This document shows, in pieces, positions 12,387 to 24,500 of a DNA stretch of 64,000 nucleotides. The notes below the pieces were generated by a model. It was not told the origin of the DNA and made no database searches. It worked only from the letters and a program-made list of their open reading frames with translations. The DNA is from Tillandsia leiboldiana (lineage: Eukaryota > Streptophyta > Magnoliopsida > Poales > Bromeliaceae): positions 62,001 to 126,000 of the forward strand of contig JAQNDB010000104.1 in NCBI GenBank assembly GCA_029204045.2, read 5' to 3'. Position 1 is the stretch's first letter. Each line of letters opens with the position of its first letter. The translations under genes and the position numbers were made by a program.

Positions 12387-12505
12387 ATGATGCAACACGA
12401 GGACTTCCAAGGGGGTCACCCATCCTAGTACTACTCTCCGCCAAGCACACTTAACTGCAGAGTTCTGATGGGATCCGGTGCTTTAGTGCTGGTATGATCG
12501 CATCC
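12387..12505 (-). rRNA. 5S: 5S rRNA gene (diverged, in a short unit)
   Basis: About 119 nt; central CTCTCCGCCAAGC and CTGCAGAG. T at -1. It heads the second short unit and shares several diagnostic changes with the copy at 4237-4353. Confidence 0.88.
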
Positions 12506-13084
12506 AACAACATTGTGCCGGCCGGCCCTCTTATGGCGCCGCCTCGCGCCCGGTTCGGCAAGGCGGCCATAGCTTCGCGCGCGGGCGCCCGTTTTGGACT
12601 GAGCTTGGACGGAAAGTTTATATTTTAAAACAATCTGGTAAAAAATTTCTCTGTTTGCTAATAATATTTTTTTCTAAATCTTATTTTAGAATAATTTGAA
12701 TTTCGAATTGAAATTTAAATTTGCACAAGAAAATTTAAAATTCGACATTTTAATTTAAAAGATTAATTTATATTTTGAAATTTCAAAATTTGCATTTTAA
12801 ATTTTTAAATCAAAATTTAAATTTTCAATTTAAAGTCTAAAATCAAAATTTAAAAATTAAAAATTTAAAGGTAAAATTAAAAGTAAAAATTACAATTTGA
12901 AATATCAAATCTGCATTTTTAAATATTTATATTTTTAAACTTAAAATTTAAGATTCGAAAATAATATTTTGAAATTGTTCATTTGAAAAATTAAAATTTA
13001 CATTTAATTTAAAATCTAGAAAAAAAAAAAAATTAAAATTTGAGTCCGAAATCATAACAGCCGGGAAAATTTGCAAAATAATGG

Positions 13085-13203
13085 GGGATGCAACACGAGG
13101 ACTTCCCAGGGGGTCACCCATCCTAGTACTACTCTCGCCCAAGCACACTTGACTGCGGAGTTCTGATGGGATCCGGTGCTTTAGTGCTGGTATGATCGCA
13201 TCC
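13085..13203 (-). rRNA. 5S: 5S rRNA gene
   Basis: 119 nt, consensus apart from CTTGACTGCGG. T at -1. The longest GAA tract of the array follows (about 13311-13370, interrupted by one AAA). Confidence 0.94.
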
Positions 13204-13936
13204 AACAACATTGTGCCGGCCGGCCCTCTTATGGCGCCGCCTCGCGCCCGGTTCGGCAAGGCGGCCATAGCTTCGCGCGCGGGCGCCCGCTTTGGACATG
13301 CAGCACATAGAAGAAGAAGAAGAAGAAGAAGAAAAAGAAGAAGAAGAAGAAGAAGAAGAAGAAGAAGAAGGCTCAACGTCCAATTTCGGTAATTGGTAAT
13401 AGTTTGGTCCGAATTGATTTTGCCTAAAGACTGTCGCGCGTTTGGCTGAGCTTTGACGGAAAGTTTATTTTTTAAAACAATCTGGTAAAAAATTTCTCTG
13501 TTTGCTAATAATATTTTTTTCTAAATCTTATTTTAGAATAATTTGAATTTCGAATTGAAATTTAAATTTGCACAAGAAAATTTAAAATTCGACATTTTAA
13601 TTTAAAATATTAATTTGTAATTTGAAATTTTAAAATTTGCATTTTAAATTTTTAAATCAAAATTTAAATTTTTAATTTAAAGTCTAAAATCAAAATTTAA
13701 AAATTGAAAATTTAAAGGTAAAATTAAAATAAAAAATTGCAATTTGAAATATCAAATCTATATTTTTAAATATTTATATTTTTAAACTTAAAATTTAAGA
13801 TTCGAAAATAATATTCTGAAATTTGTCATTTAAAAAATTAAAATTTACATTTAATTTTAAATCTAAAATAATAAAAAAAAAAATTTAAAATTTGAGTCCG
13901 AAATCAAAACAGCCGGGAAAATTTGCAAAATAATGG

Positions 13937-14061
13937 GGGATGCAACACGAGGACTTCCCAGGGGGTCACCCATCCTAGTACTACTCTTACTCTCGCCCAA
14001 GCACACTTCACTGCAGAGTTCTGATGGGATCCGGTGCTTTAGTGCCGGTATGGTCACATCC
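13937..14061 (-). rRNA. 5S: 5S rRNA gene with 6-bp insertion
   Basis: 125 nt. TACTCT is repeated (ACTACTCTTACTCTCGCCC), and there are CTTCACTGCAG and GCCGGTATGGTCACATCC changes. The -1 C is kept. Confidence 0.9.
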
Positions 14062-14818
14062 GACAATATTGTGCCGGCCGGCCCTCTTATCGCGCCGCCT
14101 CGCGCCCGGTTCGGCAAGGCGGCCGTAGCTTCGCGCGCGGGCGCCCGTTTTGGACGTGCAGCGCATAGAAGAAGAAGAAGAAGAAGAAGAAGAAGAAGAA
14201 GGCTCAACGTCCAATTTCGGTAAGTGGTAATAGTTTGGTCCGAATTGATTTTGCCTAAAGACTGTCGCGCGTTTGGCTGAGCTTAGACGGAAAGTATATT
14301 TTTTAAAACAATCTGGTAAAAAATTTCTCTGTTTGCTAATAATATTTTTTTCTAAATCTTATTTTAGAATAATTTGAATTTCGAATAGAAATTTAAATTT
14401 GCACAAGAAAATTTAAAATTCGACATTTTAATTTAAAATATTAATTTATAATTTGAAATTTCAAAATTTGCATTTGAAATTTTTAAATCAAAATTTAAAT
14501 TTTCAATTTAAAGTCTAAAATCAAAATTTAAAAATTGAAAATTTAAAGGTAAAATTAAAAGTAAAAATTGCTATTTGAAATATCAAATCTACATTTTTAA
14601 ATATTTATATTTTTAAACTTAAAATTTAAGATTCGAAAATAATATTTTGAAATTTGTCATTTGAAAAATTAAAATTTACATTTAATTTTAAATCTAGAAT
14701 AAAAAAAAAAAATTTAAAATTTGAGTCCGAAATCAAAACAGCCGGAAAAATTTGCAAAAAAAAAATTTAAAATTTGAGTCCGAAATCAAAACAGCCGGGA
14801 AAATTTGCAAAATAATGG

Positions 14819-14937
14819 GGGATGCAACACGAGGACTTCCCAGGGGGTCACCCATCCAAGTACTACTCTCGCCCAAGCACACTTAGCTGCGGAGTTCTGA
14901 TGGGATTCGGTGCTTTAGTGCTGGTATGATCGCATCC
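14819..14937 (-). rRNA. 5S: 5S rRNA gene
   Basis: 119 nt with CATCCAAGTAC, CTTAGCTG and GATTCGG as point changes. The -1 C is kept. Confidence 0.93.
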
Positions 14938-15637
14938 GACAACATTGTGCCGGCCGGCCCTCTTATGGCGCCGCCTCGCGCCCGGTTCGGCAAGGCGGCC
15001 ATAGCTTCGTGCGCGGGCGCCCGCTTTGGACGTGCAGCGCATAGAAGAAGAAGAGGAAGAAGAAGAAGAAGGCTCAACGTCCAATTTCGGTAAGCGGTAA
15101 TAGTTTGGTCCGAATTGATTTTGCCTAATGACTGTCGCGCGTTTGGCTGAGCTTAGACGGAAAGTTTATTTTTTAAAACAATCTGGTAAAAAATTTCTCT
15201 GTTTGCTAGTAATATTTTTTTCTAAATCTTATTTTAGAATAATTTGAATTTCGAATTGAAATTTAAATTTGCACAAGAAAATTTAAAATTCGACATTTAA
15301 ATTTAAAATATTAATTTATAATTTGAAATTTCAAAATTTGCATTTTAAATTTTTAAATCAAAATTTAAAATTTTAATTTAAAGTCTAAAATCAAAATTTA
15401 AAAATTGAAAATTTAAAGGTAAAATTAAAAGTAAAAATTGCAATTTGAAATATCAAATCTACATTTTTAAATATTTATATTTTTAAACTTAAAATTTAAT
15501 ATTCGAAAATAATATTTCGAAATTTGTCATTTGAAAAATTAAAATTTACATTTAATTTTAAATCTAGAATAAAAACAAAAAAAATTGAAAATTTGAGTCC
15601 GAAATCAAAATAGCCGGGAAAATTTGCAAAATGAAGG

Positions 15638-15767
15638 AGGATACAACACGAGGACTTCCCAGGGGGTCACCCATCCTATTACTACACGAGGACTTCCCAG
15701 GGGGACTTGCCGAACCGGGCGGAGTTCTGATAGAATTTCATGCTTTAGTGCTGGTATGATCGCATTC
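15638..15767 (-). pseudogene. 5S: Rearranged 5S rRNA pseudogene
   Basis: The 3' and 5' ends are 5S, but the middle is replaced. After CCTATTACT the sequence repeats ACACGAGGACTTCCCAGGGG from the gene 3' end, then reads CTTGCCGAACCGGGCG. That block is the inverse of the CGCCCGGTTCGGCAAG block found in the neighbouring spacer. The internal control region is therefore destroyed. The 5' end reads CGCATTC and -1 is T. Confidence 0.9.
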
Positions 15768-16461
15768 AACAACCTTGTGCCGGCCGGCCCTCTTATGGCG
15801 CCGCCTCGCGCCCGGTTCGGCAAGGCGGCATAGCTTTGCGCGCGGGCGCCCGCTTTGGACGTGCAGCGCATAGAAGAAGAAGAAGAAGAAGAAGAAGGCT
15901 CAATGTCCAATTTCGGTAAGCGGTAATAGTTTGGTCCGAATTGATTTTGCCTAAAATTGTCGCGCGTTTGGCTGAGCTTAGACGGAAAGTTTATTTTTTA
16001 AAGCAATCTGGTAAAAAATTTCTCTGTTTGCTAATAATATTTTTTTCTAAATCTTATTTTAGAATAATTTGAATTTCGAATTGAAATTTAAATTTGCAGA
16101 AGAAAATTTAAAATTCGACATTTTAATTTAAAATATTAATTTATAATTTGAAATTTCAAAATTTGCATTTTAAATTTTTAAATCAAAATTTAAATTTTCA
16201 ATTTAAAGTCTAAAATCAAAATTTAAAAATTAAAAATTTAAAGGCAAAATTAAAAGTAAAAATTGCAATTTGAAATATCAAATCTACATTTTTAAATATT
16301 TATATTTTTAAACTTAAAATTTAAGATTCGAAAATAATATTTTGAAATTGTTTATTTGAAAAATTAAAATTTACATTTAATTTTAAATCTAGAATAAAAA
16401 AACAAAAATTTAAAATTTTAGTCCGAAATCATAACAGCCGGGAAAATTTGCAAAATAATAG

Positions 16462-16580
16462 GGGATGCAACACGAGGACTTCCCAGGGGGTCACCCATCC
16501 TAGTACTACTCTCGCCCAAACACACTTAACTGCGGAGCTCTGATGGGATCCGATGCTTTAGTGCTGGTATGATCGCATCC
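16462..16580 (-). rRNA. 5S: 5S rRNA gene
   Basis: 119 nt; CCAAACACAC, GAGCTCTG and CCGATGC are changes from consensus. T at -1. Confidence 0.92.
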
Positions 16581-17286
16581 AACAACATTGTGCCGGCCGG
16601 CCTTCTTATGGCGCCGCCTCGCGCCCGGTTCGGCAAGGCGGCCATAGCTTCGCGCGCGGGCGCCCGCTTTGGACATGCAGCGCATAGAAGAAGAAGAAGA
16701 AGAACAAGAAGAAGAAGAAGGCTCAACGTCCAATTTCGGTAAGCGGTAATAGTTTGGTCCGAATTGATTTTGCCTAAAGACTGTCGCGCGTTTGGCTGAG
16801 CTTAGACGGAAAGTTCATTTTTTAAAACAATCTGTTAAAAAATTTATCTGTTTGCTAATAATATTTTTTTCTAAATATTATTTTAGAATAATTTGAATTT
16901 CGAATTGAAATTTAAATTTGCACAAGAAAATTTAAAATTCGACATTTTAATTTAAAATATTAATTTATAATTTGAAATTTAAAAATTTGCATTTTAAATT
17001 TTTAAATCAAAATTTAAAATTTTAAATTAAAGTCTAAAATCAAAATTTAAAAATTGAATATTTAAAAGTAAAATTAAAAGTAAAAATTGTAATTTGAAAT
17101 ATCAAATCTACATTTTTAAATATTTATATTTTTAAACATAAAATTTAAGATTCGAAAATAATATTTTGAAATTTGTCATTTGAAAAATTAAAATTTACAT
17201 TTAATTTTAAATCTAGAATAAAAAAAAAAAAAATTTTAAATTTGAGTCCGAAATAAAAACCGCCGAAAAAATTTTCAAAATAATGG

Positions 17287-17405
17287 GGGATGCAACACGA
17301 GGACTTCCCAGGGGGTCACCCATCCTAGTACTACTCTCGCCCAAGCACACTTAACTGCAGAGTTCTGATGGGATCCGATGCTTTAGTGCTGGTATGATCA
17401 CATCC
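17287..17405 (-). rRNA. 5S: 5S rRNA gene
   Basis: 119 nt; CTGCAGAG, CCGATGC and GATCACATCC (a CpG loss in the gene 5' end). The -1 C is kept. Confidence 0.92.
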
Positions 17406-18112
17406 GACAACATTGTGCCGGCCGGCCCTCTTATGGCGCCGCCTCGCGCCCGGTTCGGCAAGGCGGCCATAGCTTCGTGGGCGGGCGCCCGTTTTGGACA
17501 TGCAGCGCATAGAAGAAGAAGAAGAAGAAGAAGAAGAAGAAGAAGGCTCAACGTCCAATTTCGGTAAGCGGTAATAGTTTGGTCCGAATTGATTTTGCCT
17601 AAAACCTGTCGCGCGTTTGGCTGAGCTTAGACGGAAAGTTTATTTTTTAAAACAATCTGGTAAAAAATTTCTCTGTTTGCTAATAATATTTTTTTCTAAA
17701 TCTTATTTTAGAATAATTTGAATTTCGAATTGAAATTTAAATTTGCACAAGAAAATTTAAAATTCGACATTTTAATTTAAAATATTAATTTATAATTTGA
17801 AATTTCAAAATTTGCATTTTAAATTTTTAAATCAAAATTTAAATTTTTAATTTAAAGTCTAAAATCAAAATTTAAAAATTGAAAATTTAAAGGTAAAATT
17901 AAAAGTAAAAATTGTAATTTGAAATATGAAATCTACATTTTTAAATATTTATATTTTTAAACTTAAAATTTAAGATTCGAAAATAATATTTTGATATTTG
18001 TCATTTGAAAAATTAAAATTTACATTTACTTTTAAATCTAGAATAAAAAAAAAAAAAAATTTAAAATTTGAGTCCGAAATAAAAACAGCCGGAAAAATTT
18101 TCAAAATAATGG

Positions 18113-18230
18113 GGGATGCAACACGAGGACTTCCCAGGGGGTCACCCATCCTAGTACTACTCTCGCCAAGCGCACCTAACTGCAGAGTTCTGATGGGATC
18201 CGATGCTTTAGTGCTGGTATGATCACATCC
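18113..18230 (-). rRNA. 5S: 5S rRNA gene
   Basis: 118 nt; CTCTCGCCAAGCGCACCTAAC lacks one C and differs in the centre; GATCACATCC at the 5' end. T at -1. Confidence 0.9.
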
Positions 18231-18979
18231 AACAACAATGTGCCGGCCGGCCCTCTTATGGCGCCGCCTCGCGCCCAGTTCGGCAAGGCGGCCATAGCTT
18301 CGCGCGCGGGCGCCCGTTTTGGACGTGCAGCGCATAGAAGAAGAAGAAGAAGAAGAAGAAGGCGCAACGTCCAATTTCGGTAAGCGGTAATAGTTTGGTC
18401 CGAATTGATTTTGCATAAAGACTGTCGCGCGTTTCGCTGAGCTTAGACGGAAAGTTTATTTTTTAAAACAATCTGGTAAAAAATTTCTCTGTTTGCAAAT
18501 AATATTTTTTTCTAAATCTTATTTTTGAATAATTTGAATTTCGAAATGAAATTTAAATTTGCACAAGAAAATTTAAAATTCGACATTTTAATTTAAAATA
18601 TTAATTTATAATTTGAAATTTCAAAATTTGCATTTTAAATTTTTAAATCAAAATTTAAATTTTTAATTTAAAGTCTAAAATCAAAATTTAAAAATTGAAA
18701 ATTTAAACGTAAAATTAAAAGTAAAAATTACAATTTGAAATATCAAATCTACATTTTTAAATATTTATATTTTTAAACTTAAAATTTAAGATTCGAAAAT
18801 AATATTTTGAAATTTGTCATTTGAAAAATTAAAATTTACATTTAATTTTAAATCTAGAATAAGAAAAAAAAAATTTAAAATTTGTGTCCGAAATCAAAAC
18901 AGCCGGAAAAATTTGCAAAAAAAAAATTTAAAATTTGAGTCCGAAATCAAAACAGCCGGGAAAATTTGCAAAATAATAG

Positions 18980-19098
18980 GGGATGCAACACGAGGACTTC
19001 CCAGGGGGTCACCCATCTTAGTACTACTCTCGCCCAAGCACACTTAACTGCGGAGTTTTGATAGGATCCGGTGCTTTAGTGCTGGTATGATCGCATCC
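18980..19098 (-). rRNA. 5S: 5S rRNA gene
   Basis: 119 nt; CATCTTAGTA and GTTTTGATAGG are changes. T at -1. Its upstream spacer is cut after ~306 bp by the LTR fragment at 19405. Confidence 0.92.
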
Positions 19099-19404
19099 AA
19101 CAAACATTATGCCGGCCGGCCCTCTTATGGCGCCGCCTCGCGCCCGGTTCGGCAAGGCGGCCATAGCTTCGCGCGCGGGCGCCCGCTTTGGACGTGCAGC
19201 GCATAGAAGAAGAAGAAGAAGAAGAAGAAGGCTCAACGTCCAATTTCGGTAAGCGGTAATAGTTTGGTCCGAATTGATTTTGCCTAAAGACTGTCGCGCG
19301 TTTGGCTGAGCTTAGACCAAAAGTTTATTGTTTAAAACAATCTGGTAAAAAATTTCTCTGTTTGCTAATAATATTTTTTTCTAAATCTTATTTTAGAATA
19401 ATTT

Positions 19405-19914
19405 TGTCACGCCCCGAGTTTAAAAATCAGGTATGAAATTTTTTTTTTTTTGAAATCAGAGTTCGCAAACCTGGGCGTAACAGACCGCCACACGTATAGG
19501 AAATCCTCTATCCCAAGTACAGAGAATCCCCTATACATGCACGGCTAGGCTAATCCAATCATCAATTAGAGAGTAATAGCTATCTCAAGTAAACCATACT
19601 AATCATCAGGAATAATCCGAAATATCATACTAATCAATCTGAAGTATCTAAGTAAACTGGAAGCTGAAATAACATAAATGAAAGTCAACTACAGATAATC
19701 GGAGATCTCAATCATCGATCTATGTCATCAGGGGGACAGCTCTATCGTGACAGGCTCACTGGATCGTCCCGACATCTCACCACCCGACAGACCTGCAACA
19801 GTCACCCGAGGGTGTGAGATACACCGGAGTGTATCCCAGTGGGCACGACGAGCCGAGGATCAGCTAATCGTACCTACTGGGTACTAAAATCTGCGGATAG
19901 TATGAGTCAATAGG
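19405..19914 (-). mobile_element. LTR fragment replacing part of a 5S spacer
   Basis: It starts with the LTR edge TGTCACGCCCCGAGTTT directly after 5S spacer sequence (AGAATAATTT). It ends within GAGTCAATAGGA, where 5S sequence resumes as GGATGCAACACG. There is no target-site duplication, and about 500 bp of AT-rich spacer that should precede the next gene is missing, so this is a recombination product rather than a clean insertion. It is nearly identical to 20770-21280. Confidence 0.88.
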
Positions 19915-20033
19915 AGGATGCAACACGAGGACTTCCCAGGGGGTCACCCATCCTAGTACTACTCTCGCCCAAGCACACTTAACTGCGGAGTTCTGATGGA
20001 ATCCGGTGCTTTAGTGCTGGTATGATCGCATCC
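19915..20033 (-). rRNA. 5S: 5S rRNA gene
   Basis: 119 nt, near consensus (GATGGAATCCGG). The -1 C is kept. Its 3' flank on the coding strand is LTR sequence, so the usual T-rich terminator after the gene is absent. Confidence 0.93.
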
Positions 20034-20732
20034 GACAACATTGTGCCGGCCGGCCCTCTTATGGCGCCGCCTCGCGCCCGGTTCGTTAGGGCGGCCATAT
20101 CTTCGCGCGCGGGCGCCCGTTTTGGACGTGCAGCGCATAGAAGAAGAAGAAGAAGAAGAAGAAGAAGGCTCAACGTCGAATTTCGGTAAGCGGTAATAGT
20201 TTGGTACGAATTGATTTTGCCTAAAAACTGTCGCGCGTTTGGCTGAGCTTAGACGGAAAGTTTATTTTTTAAAACAATCTGGTAAAAAATTTTTCTGTTT
20301 GCTAATAATATTTTTTTCTAAATCTTATTTTAGAATAATTTGAATTTCGAATTGAAATTTAAATTTGCACAAGAAAATTTAAAATTCGACATTTTAATTT
20401 AAAATATTAATTTATAATTTGAAATTTCAAAATTTGCATTTTAAATTTTTAAATCAAAATTTAAATTTTCAATTTAAAGTCTAAAATCAAAATTTAAAAA
20501 TTGAAAATTTAAAGGTAAAATTAAAAGTAAAAATTGCAATTTGAAATATCAAATCTACATTTTTAAATATTTATATTTTTAAACTTAAAATTTAAGATTC
20601 GAAAATAATATTTTGAAATTTGTCATTTGAAAAATTAAAATTTACATTTAATTTTAAATCTAGAATAAAAAAAAAAAAATTTAAAATTTGAGTCCGAAAT
20701 CAAAACAGCCGAGAAAATTTGCAAAATAATAG

Positions 20733-20769
20733 GGGATGCAACACGAGGACTTCCCAGGGGGTCACCCAT
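20733..20769 (-). rRNA. 5S: 5S rRNA, 3' end only, cut by LTR
   Basis: The last 37 nt of a 5S gene (GGGATGCAACACG to GTCACCCAT), then the LTR edge TGTCACG at 20770. This is the last 5S sequence in the window. Confidence 0.9.
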
Positions 20770-21592
20770 TGTCACGCCCCGAGTTTAAAAATCAGGTATG
20801 AAATTTTTTTTTTTTTTGAAATTAGAGTTCGCAAACCTGGGCGTAACAGATCGCCACACGTATAGGAAATCCTCTATCCCAAGGACAGAGACTCCCCTAT
20901 ACATGCACGGCTAAGCTAATCCAATCATCAATCAGAGAGTAATAGCTATCTCAAGTAAACCATACTAATCATCAGGAATAATCCGAAATATCATACTATC
21001 ATCAATCTGAAGTATCTAAGTAAACTGGAAGCTGAAATAACATAAATGAAAGTCAACTACAGATAATCGGGGATCTCAATCATCGATCTATGTCATCAGG
21101 GGGACAGCTCTATCGTGACAGGCTCACTGGATCATCCCGACATCTCACCACCCGACATACCTGCAACAGTCACCCGAGGGTGTGAGATACACCGGAGTGT
21201 ATCCCAGTGGGCACGACGAGCCGAGGATCAGCTAATCGTACCTACTGGGTACTAAAATCTGCGGATAGTATGAGTCAATAGGAAAAGCTGGAAAGCATAG
21301 AGGTCTACTACTAATCAGAATAAGAACTGCAGGTAAGTATACTGGGAATCAATCATTAAACTGTAGATCATACATGCTGAAAATAAAAGGCAACTGAAAG
21401 GTATACTAGAACATGGAAATATAGAATCTATGCATCAATCACAAGAATACCAAGTACCCAAACAATGCAAATATTGGTCACGGGGACCTCAGGCTCATAT
21501 CACTATCTGCACCTATCCCACTGACATAACCCCGCACCTATAAGTGCTATCTGGGGCTCACGGGTCCTTCCTCTAGACCACTTTACCGGTAA
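20770..21592 (-). mobile_element. LTR fragment (minus orientation) ending the 5S array
   Basis: About 823 bp of the LTR end, TGTCACGCC through CTTTACCGGTAA, inserted in a 5S gene. It stops inside the conserved CTTTACCGGTAAAG palindrome, where a plus-oriented LTR starts. Of the same subfamily as 19405-19914. Confidence 0.88.
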
Positions 21593-24500
21593 TGTAAGAA
21601 TTTGAATTTTTGTTGTAAATAAATAAAAGAAGATGAATAAAGGCCAAGTTGAAAATTTCGAATCATAAGTTGACCCCTTTTCCTACTGTGTAAATTGCAC
21701 AGTTATGAGACTAAAATGTTGCTTTTCAATCCGAGCCTAATCTCGAAAATCCGAGATCACCGGCATGACCGTCTCGCTGAACCGAGTGAAAACCATATTA
21801 AGCATGTTTTGATCGGACGGTCAGATCTTCCAGAATTCAGCGAAGAAGCGGGCGGGACCCGCGACTTAAAATGAATAGTGCATGAACAGTAAACACTAAA
21901 TTCGTATTCCCCTAAGTGCCAACGTTAGCCGATTCGCTGTCCGGACTCCGAACATAGCGATCCTGGTAGTCGATTCGAACGGTTTCGTCATTCTGAACGC
22001 AATGGCATTGACAGAAATTCTGTTTGACGACCCTAGAGTTTCGAAAAGCGCGATAACTGTAATTCGGAACTGTATTTTATGGACCGAGATTTTATCTGGG
22101 TATTTCCTTGAAAATCTGAAATCGCTACCTGATAGGTCTCGTCGAGCCGGACGCCATGGCGCAGTCCATTTTCCGTTTCGACGATCGGATCGCCTCGAAA
22201 AGCGTGAAATAAGGTGGGAAAATAGGGTTTTTACACATTAAACCCTATTCTTTTACCTCGAACCGCGTGCCCTCCTGGTTAGGGACTTAGTTGGGAAACC
22301 AGAAAGTGCTGGGAGGGACCTGGCTTAAAAACCTTGTGAGTGGGAGGACTTATTTGCAAATTGCACCTAGCTATTTATAGGTGCATTTGGCTCGGGCTCT
22401 CTCAAGAAACGAACCCTAGATCTAGGTCTTGCTCCCAGCCACCACATCAAGTCTCTTCCTCTCCCTCTGCTCTCTCCACGACGGTTACGCCGCCGGCCGC
22501 CGCCTCCTCTCGCCGGAGAAGAAGAAGAAGAAACGGGAAGGTCCGGATCTCGGTTGGGGTGGAGTGCGAAGCAACGGGAGGATCCCATCTCGCTCCAGAC
22601 CACTTCTGGAACTTCCTCTGTGTTGGTGAGACTCAGCCCGAGGAACCCCGGCCCCGGGCTCCGCCGCGCGCCGTCGGCGGAGGTCATCCTATCCTCTCCA
22701 AACTCCGGTGAAGGTGGGTTATTGAGCTTTTTGATTTGGTTTTGGGTTTTGGGCAAGATTTATGTGCCCCTGACGCCGTGGAGGTCATCCGGGTGCAGGC
22801 CGAGCCGTTGCCGCCGTCCCGGTCGCCGGCGGGAACGCTGTCACCGGAAATTTGCGGTTTTGGCCGCCGCCAGACGCCGCCGTTATCCGACCGTCCAAAC
22901 TAAGATCAGCACCGTTGAACTTCGTCTTCTTGGCTACTGCAACACCTCTACGAGGTCTGGGCATCATCGGTTGAGGATCGGAGTCGGTCGAGCGTGCCCT
23001 AGATTCAGTCTTCTTCAACCTTGGCCGAGCTCGGCCGTCCGGCGCCGCCGCTGCCTCCCACCTCCGGCCAACTCCACCAGAAGGTCCCTGGAACCGATTG
23101 GGAGATTTCGGTCCAAGTTGCACCGGTCCGGGACACGGCGGCCGGAAACCGCCATTAACGGCCACCTTGTCTTCCTCCGAGCTTCGCCGCCGCGTCTCTC
23201 CGGCGATCCCCGTCGCCGGGAAACCTTCCAGGTAGGACCGTACTGTCATTTTAAGCTTCCCCATCAACTTGCATGGCCCTCCTAACGATAGGCTTGCGAA
23301 CCCCAGGGTTGCACCCGAGACGACGTTGGAGCTCACCTCCGGCCATCCCCGCCGGTCTGGAACTCCGGCCACTACCTAGGTAAGATCCAAAGGCCCTATG
23401 CAAGCTTCCCATCATTTTGTTTTGATCCGAAAAGCCTTTGTATTATGGGTGTTCAAACTTGCACCGAGATTTCTATTTCGGGCTTAACTCCGGCCGCCGC
23501 CGCCTCCGGCCGCCGGGGCTCGACCCCACATGGATCAAACTTCTTCTGGGACCTTCCTCTAACTCATGCTCACCCCTGGTGCAGATCCGAACCTGGGTTA
23601 ATCCGAGTGTACCCCCAAACCGAGCTTGGCCACTTGTTGGGTGCTGCTCCGGCCAGACTTCCGGCCAGTCTCCGGCTAGCTTCAGGTGAGCCCCACTGTC
23701 TACAACCCCTACAGAGCATCGTGCTCCAGTTAAATCATCTTTAGCTCTAATAGATATTAAGTTATGGCATTGTCGTAATTGGAACCCTAATGTTTATGGG
23801 CCAACTTGTATTTGGGCCTGGGCTCGGCCCAAATCTTGTGAGCACGAGCTTCGTCTCGTCGTAACGAACGCGCTGAAAGTTACGGCGCAGCTTTTGGATT
23901 CCCGGATCACGAGAACGAGTCGAAACAAGCTATAACATAGAGTAATTATGTAAATTAAAAATGTATTATGGACCAAAATGGACATTGGACACGCGGGCTG
24001 TCAGTAGACAGTATTTATATCTTACTGGGCATCTTGTCAAAGTTCCGTGGGCCCTTGTTGATCGGAAAACGGATTTTTTGTCCCGTTAATTAGCGATAGT
24101 ATTCCGTATAAGCATTTCGCTACTGTTGTGTCGTCGGGATGGGTTAGTGTGAGTTCTGTTACTGATCATAGTTTTTATTCAGGGCCCAGTTGTTCAGCAC
24201 CAGCCTCCCAGTAGCAGAGCGGGAGTTCGAGGATCTGCCTACACTCAGGTGGGTTATCTTCGGTCCGGGCTTTATCTTTTCGGCCCTCTGGTTGCTTTAG
24301 TCCAGTTGGACACTTGTTTTTGACTTAGCCTTGATTGGGTATACCTACTCATAGATTATGACATTTCCTGTTACTTGTCATTATTCAGTACAGTTGATAC
24401 TTGTGGTCTGATCATGCTTCGTAGCTATCAGTTAGTACACTGCATTGATACCCTGAGATACTTGCATTTATATTCCAGTTATGCATGATAGACCATGATT

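Larger units (their letters stand above)
3492..20769 (-). repeat. 5S rDNA tandem array
   Basis: Head-to-tail units, each with a ~119-bp 5S gene on the minus strand and a ~700-bp spacer. Gene starts (plus coordinates) are 4237, 4937, 5760, 6584, 7398, 8220, 9064, 9879, 10714, 11561, 12387, 13085, 13937, 14819, 15638, 16462, 17287, 18113, 18980, 19915 and 20733, so most units are 814-852 bp. Each spacer holds a GC-rich block next to the gene 5' end (promoter, GCGCGCGGGCGCCCG), a variable GAA/TTC microsatellite, and ~500 bp of AT-rich sequence ending in poly-A. Two units (4237-4936, 12387-13084) are short, ~700 bp, because ~125 bp around the microsatellite is missing. Three units (near 11490, 14745, 18900) carry an extra ~50-bp duplication beside the poly-A tract. 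Confidence 0.97.

Noticed and set aside
3600..20175. Dozens of minus-strand open frames starting MSLLLLLLLL or MDVEPSSSSSS, and plus-strand ones with long Arg runs
   Set aside because: They are reading frames of the GAA/TTC microsatellite and the 5S gene and spacer, repeated once per rDNA unit. Tract length and frame vary from unit to unit, and they overlap 5S genes.
3492..20769. CRISPR-like regular repeat/spacer pattern
   Set aside because: The units are ~824-bp rDNA repeats containing 5S genes in a plant genome; repeat and spacer lengths do not fit CRISPR.
22554..23285. 243-codon plus-strand open frame in the LTR
   Set aside because: GC-rich, Arg/Pro/Ser-rich, no domain, overlapped by an equally long frame on the other strand, and inside an LTR leader. 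Chance openness in CCGCCG-rich sequence is more likely.
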